Shown in pieces: positions 8,301-14,333 of a stretch of DNA of 64,000 bases. Below the pieces are notes generated by a model. That model was given only the letters and a program-made list of their open reading frames with translations. It was not told where the DNA came from and did not search any database. A program made the position numbers and the translations under genes. Origin of the DNA: Paenibacillus contaminans (GTDB taxonomy: Bacteria > Bacillota > Bacilli > Paenibacillales > NBRC-103111); NCBI RefSeq assembly GCF_003285015.1, contig NZ_QMFB01000025.1, forward strand, positions 1 through 64,000. Direction: 5' to 3'. The number at the start of each line of letters is the position of its first letter. Within the stretch, counting starts at the first letter, position 1.

Positions 8301-10009
8301 AGCAGTGGTATGAGAAGGCGGTTGGTGCTGAAGCCGCGCCGTATTTGGAGCAGTATTACGACCATTGGGAGCAATTTTGGACGACTCGGATATTCCAGTC
8401 GGCGTGGTACCTGAACTGGAAAAATCAATCCCAGAGAAGCAACTATATGAATATATTCGAGCACTACTACCTTAAAGAAGTCACCAAGGAAGAGCTGGCC
8501 GACAGCCGCAGCTTGCTGGAACAAGCCGTAGCCCATGCAGGGACCGCTCCGCAAAAGACGAGGGCTGAGCTGCTGCTTCGCGCATTCGAATACTATGAAG
8601 CTTCGGCGTTAAGTTTTCCGAAAGACAGACCGGTAACGCCGGCGAATGAGCAGGCCGCTATGGAGCTTTTGGATGATGTGATTAAAAGTTATGAAATGGG
8701 AACGAAGCGCAAACAGCTTTCGGAGGAATTTGTCGGACACCCTGTGCTTGATCAATCGTTAAACTTTTGGAGCGGTACATGGGATGGCGTGCAAAAACAA
8801 ATGATTTATGCGCTGCAGCTTTACACGGCAACCGAGCCGGAGAACGGTCCCGTGCGTCAGGCGTTGAAAGAGTTTTTGAAGGGGATTCCGGAGTTCAAAG
8901 GCATTATTGAGCAGATATCCGCTTATGCGGTCAAAACGGATGCAGGCAAATCGACGATCCTGCAGTCGCTTGATTTTAGTTCCGGTCCTTGGACAGCCGC
9001 CGAGCCATTCTCCGATTTTCTGGTTTTGGAGACTTTAGCTAGTCCGCCTGTCGAGACGAAGGTTTATCTGCTGTGGGATGACGAGAACCTGTATGTGGGG
9101 TATGAGAACTTTTTTGACGATGAGGACGATCTCGTAATAAGCGACGATGCGCCTGGCGGATGGTGGAGCAGCGGCTACGACGATTCGAATGAAACGTATA
9201 TTACCGCAGATCCGAATTCGGAGTTCAAAGGCTTCTTTACCAATCCGAAGGCCGTCAAAATCGTTTACAAAAATACTGGCGGAGGTCCGGTTTTAACGAC
9301 GGATTCCAGCTGGGAGGCCGCCGCAGTCAAAAAAACGGATCGTTGGAATCTCGTCCAAGTGATCCCTTTTGCCAGCATCGGCATAAACGATCCGAAAAAC
9401 AACCGTGACTTGCAAGGTTTCTTCATGCGCAATTACATTGGAGCAGCCTACTGGATAGGCTGGGGCGGAGGCGCTCCCTGGCAGGCCAAGTATTTTAATC
9501 CGGTGCATCTCGTAGACAGCAAAAATCTGATCGGCAATCCATCGTTTGAAGAAGGCTCCGGAGATGTGCCGGATCCGTGGAACACCTACGTGATTAGTCC
9601 TTCGTACGTGAAGCGGTCGGAGAACATCTCGATGACGGGGAGTTATAGCCTAATGGTGGACGGCTTATGGGGAGGAATGAGTGCTTATCAACGATTACAG
9701 TCGGCTGAGCCCGGCAAATACAAAGCTTCCTTCCGCTATTTCATTGCGGGAAATACCGTTACGGACGGTAAAGTTCAATGGTTTACCGACGTGCACAACA
9801 GCACGGAACGGCTGGATCATGTGGAATCGGAGAAAGTTCCGCTGGATTGGACGAAAGGAATCTGGAACTACTTCGAATTCGAATATGAGATCAAAGAAGA
9901 TTATAACGGACAACCTGCGGAGAAACAGGTTTTAGGCATCGGAATCTGGGATATGGCACAGGGCGAGAAAGTGTATCTTGACGATGTGTCGGTGTATAAG
10001 ATCGAGTAG
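5381..10009 (+). CDS. SLH-anchored surface protein with GH67N-like and DUF4838 domains
   Basis: A 1542-residue secreted protein. Order: signal peptide (1-36), three SLH domains (about 53-225) that bind the cell-wall polymer, a beta-repeat region (about 230-455), a Thr/Pro linker with repeated TPTPSPTDTQTTA (about 471-546), an alpha-glucuronidase-N-terminal-like domain, a DUF4838 barrel-like domain (about 730-980), a CBM9/DOMON-like module (about 1205-1375) and a CBM4/9-like end starting at NPSFEEG. DUF4838 proteins are thought to be glycan-active but their reaction is not established. Its first 450 residues are paralogous to those of the protein at 24584. A cre site precedes it and a terminator follows it. 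Confidence 0.85.
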   Translation: MSLAWKRKSNKVVILLMVFCLVFSAFGSASYGIASGEELSGSGAEGASAAGSAVFSDLAGHWSEKQLKEWASSGIIQGYPDGTMKPDQAISRGEALAIVNRSFGFNDQAEIDFKDLQKDSWVYEEAARALRAKYLDGFEDNSIQTEKPITRQEAAKIVNRLLDRDGTEQDSGETFKDAGLFPAWSKQAIEAVAAAKIIEGYEDGSFRPDALITRAELIVMLDRTLKAVRTATFDEAGTFGPEQGVRVITGDVVVAAADITLRNMKITGSLLLAEGIKEGDATLKNVTVLGKTTIRGGGTESIHLQDSSLGEIIIEKKDGTVRIVAEGKTIAAIVYVKSNALLEESGLTGQGFVKILVTDSQLEGLKLTLKGAFEQADISSPQTAIELASGSLQLLQLLDGADGSTLHIGASTIIGKLVLDALLNTSGQGTIQTATINGKGKGSTFEKQPDAVNGEGAATPSPSSNNGGSQTTAPTPSPTDTQTTATPTPSPTDTQTTATPTPSPSDTQTTATPTPSPSDTQSTATPTPSPTDTQSTPTPTPTATPANGLEVVKNGQANATVVVMDAHANESLNPSFAWSYLTPAVLAQKLVEYIQKSTGVALPIVTGEPADYDGLKIYVGGSSAEESDQHQLVLQTLNEQGFIIDSQNEHITIDGNNLGGLEYGIYDFLERYVGVSWLMPGPDGEDVPQHSTLAIPHNLVQDEPKTLSRYMYLMYVPEVLEWQRFMRTDYNILAHHNLYELFDPQVFADHPEYYVGGVIPTSLESWQPCLNDQTAQAAIVRINDYFTANPSHTTYSLGINDLGQVYCEAPTRKNSVGYWHMSDIYYPWVNKIAEGVLAQHPDKYFGVLAYREMYDPPMNEDGTPFKLNPHVVPFITDDRMTWKDPDLGAVGMQQTEKWLESATKLGYYEYLYGSPFNLPRTYVHQMADNYKYAQEHGAIAHFAELNPNFGEGPKPWIAAKLQWNADQDVDALLQQWYEKAVGAEAAPYLEQYYDHWEQFWTTRIFQSAWYLNWKNQSQRSNYMNIFEHYYLKEVTKEELADSRSLLEQAVAHAGTAPQKTRAELLLRAFEYYEASALSFPKDRPVTPANEQAAMELLDDVIKSYEMGTKRKQLSEEFVGHPVLDQSLNFWSGTWDGVQKQMIYALQLYTATEPENGPVRQALKEFLKGIPEFKGIIEQISAYAVKTDAGKSTILQSLDFSSGPWTAAEPFSDFLVLETLASPPVETKVYLLWDDENLYVGYENFFDDEDDLVISDDAPGGWWSSGYDDSNETYITADPNSEFKGFFTNPKAVKIVYKNTGGGPVLTTDSSWEAAAVKKTDRWNLVQVIPFASIGINDPKNNRDLQGFFMRNYIGAAYWIGWGGGAPWQAKYFNPVHLVDSKNLIGNPSFEEGSGDVPDPWNTYVISPSYVKRSENISMTGSYSLMVDGLWGGMSAYQRLQSAEPGKYKASFRYFIAGNTVTDGKVQWFTDVHNSTERLDHVESEKVPLDWTKGIWNYFEFEYEIKEDYNGQPAEKQVLGIGIWDMAQGEKVYLDDVSVYKIE
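6794..6985 (+). repeat. 39-bp tandem repeat coding for the Thr/Pro linker
   Basis: Five near-identical units of 39 bases (unit core GACGCCATCACCAACCGATA) encode TPTPSPTDTQTTA. The period is a multiple of three, so copy-number change would alter linker length without breaking the frame. Confidence 0.9.
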
Positions 10010-10029
10010 TAGGGAATGAGTCTTTACCG

Positions 10030-10067
10030 AAAGCGGTTGAGCGAAGCAAATCGGCTCAGCCGCTTTT
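10030..10067 (+). terminator. Rho-independent terminator after the SLH/DUF4838 gene
   Basis: AAGCGGTTGAGC pairs with GCTCAGCCGCTT, followed by a short T run. It starts 21 bases after the stop codon. Confidence 0.85.
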
Positions 10068-10276
10068 TGATTTGGCAGGATATTCTCCGCTGATTGTCCA
10101 ACAGGACAGCGCAACCGGCGGCAGGACTTTCGTAAGCAATTCAATGTGCAGGCAGCAGGAACGCCTCGCGTTCAACTCGGTCTGCAGACGGAGAACACTT
10201 TCAACCTGTCGTCCCTGTTCGCGAGCGGCGGCGATTTGTATACTGAGATAGCGGATACGATAGGAAACGTGAGTTG
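10068..10276 (+). pseudogene. Possible coding remnant (unidentified)
   Basis: No intact gene lies here. One plus-strand frame is open to a TGA at about 10274-10276 and reads like protein (VQAAGTPRVQLG then LQTENTFNLSSLFASGG), with no start codon or ribosome site and a stop upstream near 10064. It may be the 3' remnant of a lost gene. I do not recognise the family, and chance cannot be excluded. Confidence 0.3.
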
Positions 10277-10288
10277 ATCATTTTTGCC

Positions 10289-10317
10289 TTTACAACGTAA
10301 CAGTGTTATGTTACATT
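10289..10317 (+). promoter_or_regulatory. Promoter with a palindrome in its spacer, upstream of yhbD
   Basis: TTTACA (10289-10294) and TACATT (10312-10317) are spaced by 17 bases. The spacer and -10 start contain the perfect inverted repeat GTAACA-gtgtta-TGTTAC (10297-10314). An operator between -35 and -10 is the usual arrangement for MerR-type regulators, and the gene downstream begins with a MerR-like helix-turn-helix. Autoregulation is inferred. Confidence 0.55.
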
Positions 10318-10336
10318 TTTCTCGGAGGAGATGGTC

Positions 10337-10960
10337 ATGGAACGTGAGCTAATATCGAAGAAGGATCTTCTCGAGTTGACCGGCATCTCATACGGGCAGC
10401 TGTACCGCTGGAAGAGGAAGCAATTGATTCCCGAGGAATGGTTTATCCGGAAATCGACGTTTACCGGACAGGAGACGTTTTTTCCTAAAGAGCTTATGTT
10501 GTCGAGAATCGAAAAGATTATTCATATGAAGGACGATTTGTCGCTGGATGAACTGGCCGATAAGCTTTCCCCGCTGCTATACGATATCCATCTGCGCAAA
10601 GATGAGCTTATGGAGCGAAACATTGTTTCGAAGATTATCCTGGAACGCTTCGGAAGCCGATTCGTTGAAGACGGCGCCTTTTCGTTCGAAAGTTTGCTGT
10701 TTCTGTTCACGGCCGACAAGCTGCTGCAGAACGGCGAAATGAGCATGGAAGAGGCGGGGATGCTGCTGCAGACGCTCGGGGAGCAGTTTTCGAAGCTTCA
10801 AGGAAAGCCGTGCGACTTGTTTTTTATTCGCAAGATGGGCGTCGCGGCATTCGCTTTGCTGGTTATGCCCGGCGAGCTTTATTTTGAGAGCGGTGTGAAG
10901 ATTGTCGCCCGGTTGTCGATGACGGCATGTATCGAGGAGCTAAAAAACAAGCTGTCGTAG
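10337..10960 (+). CDS. yhbD: YhbD family protein (DUF4004, MerR-like HTH)
   Basis: A 207-residue protein whose N-terminus (ISKKDLLELTGISYGQLYRWKRK) is a MerR-like helix-turn-helix and whose remainder is the DUF4004 domain of Bacillus YhbD. The gene lies directly before two bactofilin genes, the same order as yhbD-yhbE-yhbF in B. subtilis. ATG 10337 is chosen over ATG 10331 because GGAGG at 10324-10328 is eight bases from the former but only two from the latter. It probably controls its own operon through the palindrome at 10297-10314. The role in flagellar or envelope assembly is inferred from its neighbours. Confidence 0.8.
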   Translation: MERELISKKDLLELTGISYGQLYRWKRKQLIPEEWFIRKSTFTGQETFFPKELMLSRIEKIIHMKDDLSLDELADKLSPLLYDIHLRKDELMERNIVSKIILERFGSRFVEDGAFSFESLLFLFTADKLLQNGEMSMEEAGMLLQTLGEQFSKLQGKPCDLFFIRKMGVAAFALLVMPGELYFESGVKIVARLSMTACIEELKNKLS

Positions 10961-10971
10961 GAGGTGCGGTG

Positions 10972-11655
10972 ATGGACGAAACGAAGCTGCCGGATTTGAC
11001 AATCAATGGCATGGGAAAAGCGTCCGGAGGTAATTACCGTAAAGTGGAGATCGAAGGAATCGGGAGCGCTGACGGCGATGTAAGCTGCGAAACGTTCCGG
11101 GCGAACGGGGTCGTCACGATCAAAGGAAACGTTCGAGCGGGTCATTTTGAAATGAACGGCAAAATGAACGGAGAAGGAAGCTTGTCCGCTCATTCGGTGG
11201 TCGCAGAAGGACATCTTAATCTCCGGGGCCGAATGCACGGCGATGAAGTGAAGCTGAACGGTTACGTCAAGCTTCAGGGCGACTGCGAAGCGGAGCGTTT
11301 TTATTTGAACGGCGGCTTTACCGTCGAAGGGCTTCTCAACGGAGGCACGATCGATATCGTGCTGTACGGCCGGGGGCAGGCGAAAGAAATCGGGGGCGAA
11401 TCCATCCAGGTTCAAAAATCGCGCAATCCGTCCGGATGGAGCCGGATGTTTGCGTGGATCATACCGGCTTTTGAGCCGCATTTGTTTGCAGGGACAATCG
11501 AAGGGGACGATATTCGGCTGGAGGAAACGACGGCGGATACGGTTCGCGGCAATCGCGTTTACATCGGTCCCGGCTGCAATATAGCGCGAGTCGAATACAT
11601 CTCGGAGCTTGTCGTACATCCCGATGCGAGCGTAACGGAGCAATTTCGGAGCTAG
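10972..11655 (+). CDS. bacE: bactofilin-like polymer-forming cytoskeletal protein (YhbE/BacE type)
   Basis: A 227-residue protein made almost wholly of short Gly-rich beta repeats (for example GIGSADGDVSCETFRANGVV, then HFEMNGKMNGEGSLSAHSVV), the right-handed beta-helix pattern of bactofilins. These polymerise into filaments without nucleotide. B. subtilis BacE and BacF are needed for flagellar hook and basal-body assembly. The start is ATG 10972 behind TAGGAGGTG; it begins 11 bases after the yhbD stop. A region around 150-175 with KSRNPSGWSRMFAWIIP is more hydrophobic and might touch the membrane. Confidence 0.82.
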   Translation: MDETKLPDLTINGMGKASGGNYRKVEIEGIGSADGDVSCETFRANGVVTIKGNVRAGHFEMNGKMNGEGSLSAHSVVAEGHLNLRGRMHGDEVKLNGYVKLQGDCEAERFYLNGGFTVEGLLNGGTIDIVLYGRGQAKEIGGESIQVQKSRNPSGWSRMFAWIIPAFEPHLFAGTIEGDDIRLEETTADTVRGNRVYIGPGCNIARVEYISELVVHPDASVTEQFRS

Positions 11656-11678
11656 AGCCGGGGAGGAGGGGCTGAGAA

Positions 11679-12359
11679 ATGGCGAATGAAAGCAAACGGA
11701 GCGTGAAAATAACCGGAACGGGCTCCGCTTCCGGCGGCGTTTTTCATCATGTCAGAATCATGGGCGAAGGCCGCGTGCACGGCGATATCGCTTGCGAGGA
11801 TTTCAAATGCATGGGTAATTGCATGGTCGGGGGAACGCTTCAAACCCGGCGCTATCGCCTCCAAGGCGAGGCTGTCATAGGCGGGGATATGCAAGCCGGC
11901 ATCTTGACGGGGCATGGACAGATTCAGGTGAAAGGAAACATACGCGGACAATCGATAAAGCTGACCGGACAGCTTACCGCAGGCGGTGCTTGCGAGGCCG
12001 ACAAGCTTAAGGTGAACGGAGCGATCGACATTCGCGGGCTTGTGAATGCGGAACAGCTTGATATCAGCTTATTCGGACCTTGCCGGGCGAAGGAAATCGG
12101 AGGGGGGCGCATTACGGTACGCCGAAGCAAATGGATAGCCGTAAAGCAAATGCTCTCGCCGCACGGAAATGCGGAGCTGCAAGCGGATTGTATTGAAGGC
12201 GATGACATATACTTGGAGCATACGAAAGCGGATAGTGTCAGAGGGAATCATGTAAAAATTGGTCCCGGCTGTCATATCGCTTTGGTCGAGTATCGCGATA
12301 CGCTGCAAACCAGCAAAAGCGCCACCGTGCTTCAAGAACGGAAAATGTTAAGCGTGTGA
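11679..12359 (+). CDS. bacF: bactofilin-like polymer-forming cytoskeletal protein (YhbF/BacF type)
   Basis: A 226-residue paralogue of the preceding protein with the same beta-helix repeats (GTGSASGGVFHHVRIMGEGR; GDIACEDFKCMGNCMVGG) and the same C-terminal block (IEGDDIYLEHTKADSVRGN; IGPGCHIALVEY). The ribosome site GGGGAGGAGGGG precedes the ATG. It probably forms mixed polymers with its partner and belongs to the yhbD operon. Several cysteines in the N-terminal repeats are not shared at all positions by the paralogue. Confidence 0.82.
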   Translation: MANESKRSVKITGTGSASGGVFHHVRIMGEGRVHGDIACEDFKCMGNCMVGGTLQTRRYRLQGEAVIGGDMQAGILTGHGQIQVKGNIRGQSIKLTGQLTAGGACEADKLKVNGAIDIRGLVNAEQLDISLFGPCRAKEIGGGRITVRRSKWIAVKQMLSPHGNAELQADCIEGDDIYLEHTKADSVRGNHVKIGPGCHIALVEYRDTLQTSKSATVLQERKMLSV

Positions 12360-12389
12360 CGGGCAGCGTCGGGTTCGATATGCAGGCGG

Positions 12390-12520
12390 CTTGACTGACC
12401 ACCCATGCAAGACCGATGCTCGTGGGGCGCATAGTGGAGCCGAAACGAGGTCTGACCGCTGCCGTGCTTGACTGAAATGTGCGAAAGGTTAGCGATGGCG
12501 GAGAAAAACGAGGTTTGACT
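12390..12520 (+). repeat. Imperfect intergenic repeat, two copies
   Basis: CTTGACTGA occurs at 12390 and 12467, each followed by a block GGAG..(A)AACGAGGTYTGACYG (from about 12436 and 12500). The 255-base gap before the MFS gene otherwise shows no gene. It could be a dispersed intergenic element; nothing in the window shows what it does. Confidence 0.35.
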
Positions 12521-12614
12521 GGCCGCATTGCGACCGAGCACTGCGCGTCGGGCGTCGCGGGTTGTGAACGAAAGAAAGCGAAAGAAGCCTCAATATGATA
12601 AGGAGTCAATGTTT

Positions 12615-14177
12615 ATGACGGTACAAAGAAAAAGCAGGTTAGGCTTAGTCATTACCGGGCTGCTGCTCGGCATTTTCGTGGCGGCGATCGATAATACGAT
12701 CGTAGCTACTGCAATGGGGACAATCGTCTCCGATCTGGGAGGAATGGAGAAATTCGTCTGGGTAACCTCCGCTTACCTCGTCACCGAGATGGCCGCTATG
12801 CCGATTTTCGGCAAGCTGTCGGATATGTACGGGCGCAAAAGGTTTTTCATATTGGGCATTGCCTTGTTCTTGCTGGGCTCGATATTATGCGGTACGGCAA
12901 ACAGCATTGTGGAATTGAGCATTTATCGCGCGATTCAAGGGATCGGCGGCGGCGCACTCGTACCGATCGCGTTCACGGTTATGTTCGACGTTATTCCTCC
13001 CGAGAAAAGAGGCGGGATGGGCGGTTTGTTCGGAGCCGTTTTCGGTACGTCGAGCTTGTTCGGACCGCTGCTTGGCGCCTACATTACGGATTATATCGAT
13101 TGGCGCTGGATTTTCTACATCAACCTGCCGATCGGCTTGATCGCGCTGGGACTGATCGTGTTTTTCTACCATGAATCGATGGAGCATTCGAAGCAAAAAA
13201 TCGACTGGTGGGGCGCCGCGACGCTTGTCGGGTCTATCATATGTCTGATGTTCGCGCTGGAACTCGGCGGTCAAGAGTATGCGTGGGACTCCACGGTTAT
13301 TATCGGTTTGTTTGCGGCGGCGGCCGTGCTGATGGCTATTTTCCTGTATGTAGAAACGAAGGCCGAGGAGCCGATCATTTCGTATGCCATGTTCAAGCAC
13401 CGCTTGTTTGCGGCAAGTACGCTGGCCGGACTTTTCTACGGAGCGGCGTTCATCACATTTGCAATGTACATCCCGATTTACGTGCAAGGCGTAACGGGGG
13501 GCTCGGCGACCAACTCGGGGCTGATTTTGCTGCCGATGACGTTAGGCTCGGTCGTAGCGGCGCAAGTCGGCGGATTTTCGGCAACGAAAACGTCGTACCG
13601 CAACATCATGATTGTTTCGGCGGTCATCTTTGTGCTCGGAACGTTTCTTCTCGGCACGATTACGCCGGAGACGACCAAGCTTACGCTTACGTTTTACATG
13701 ATCGCAGCGGGCTTTGGCGTCGGCTTCTCGTTCTCGGTGCTCGGCATGGCGGCGATTCATCATTTCGATATGCGGCAGCGCGGCTCGGCCAACTCCACGA
13801 TGGCGTTCGTCCGGTCGCTCGGCATGACGGTCGGGCTTACCGTGTTCGGCATTATCCAGCGTAACCTGCTGACAAGCAAAATGAACGACGCTTTCGCCGG
13901 AACCGGCGGAGCTCCAGGTGCGGACGGCGGCGCTTTCGGCAATACGCGCGAGCTGCTTTCGCCGGAGAAACGGGCGGCCATTCCGCCGGAGGTCATGGAT
14001 AAAATCGTCGATTCCCTTTCATCGTCGATATCGACCATGTTTCTGTGGGCGCTTATCCCCGCAGGCTTGGCGCTCGTGACGGTGATGTTCATGGGGAACT
14101 CCCGTCTCATTATTCCGGGCAAAGGCCAGAAAGAGAAGGAAGGCAAGCCGCAGCCGGAATGGAGCGGCGGGCATTAG
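12615..14177 (+). CDS. MFS drug exporter, DHA2 family (14 membrane segments, EmrB/QacA type)
   Basis: A 520-residue integral membrane protein. Membrane segment 1 holds GIFVAAIDNTIVATAM, typical of DHA2 exporters, followed by the motif A loop GKLSDMYGRKR and motif C-like GLFGAVFGTSSLFGPLLGA. It should exchange protons for lipophilic or cationic compounds across the cytoplasmic membrane. ATG 12615 is nine bases from AGGAG; ATG 12609 in the same frame is only three bases away. There is no regulator gene beside it. A terminator follows. Confidence 0.9.
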   Translation: MTVQRKSRLGLVITGLLLGIFVAAIDNTIVATAMGTIVSDLGGMEKFVWVTSAYLVTEMAAMPIFGKLSDMYGRKRFFILGIALFLLGSILCGTANSIVELSIYRAIQGIGGGALVPIAFTVMFDVIPPEKRGGMGGLFGAVFGTSSLFGPLLGAYITDYIDWRWIFYINLPIGLIALGLIVFFYHESMEHSKQKIDWWGAATLVGSIICLMFALELGGQEYAWDSTVIIGLFAAAAVLMAIFLYVETKAEEPIISYAMFKHRLFAASTLAGLFYGAAFITFAMYIPIYVQGVTGGSATNSGLILLPMTLGSVVAAQVGGFSATKTSYRNIMIVSAVIFVLGTFLLGTITPETTKLTLTFYMIAAGFGVGFSFSVLGMAAIHHFDMRQRGSANSTMAFVRSLGMTVGLTVFGIIQRNLLTSKMNDAFAGTGGAPGADGGAFGNTRELLSPEKRAAIPPEVMDKIVDSLSSSISTMFLWALIPAGLALVTVMFMGNSRLIIPGKGQKEKEGKPQPEWSGGH

Positions 14178-14183
14178 AAATAG

Positions 14184-14216
14184 AAAATCCGGTCGATTTT
14201 GTCGGCCGGATTTTTT
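14184..14216 (+). terminator. Rho-independent terminator
   Basis: AAAATCCGG pairs with CCGGATTTT across a loop and runs into a T tract, six bases after the MFS stop codon. Confidence 0.9.
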
Positions 14217-14333
14217 GTTGCGGCTCAATAGGTGTGCGGGGACAAAATCATGGCGGTTTTAGCGCAGTCTTAACGGTTTCCGAGGGAACTTCGTCTTCCA
14301 ATCCGCTGTCATGTTATAATAGGGGAATGAAAT

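Noticed and set aside
7784-8554. A 256-codon minus-strand open frame
   Set aside because: Antisense of the DUF4838 core, with no recognisable domain and no ribosome site.
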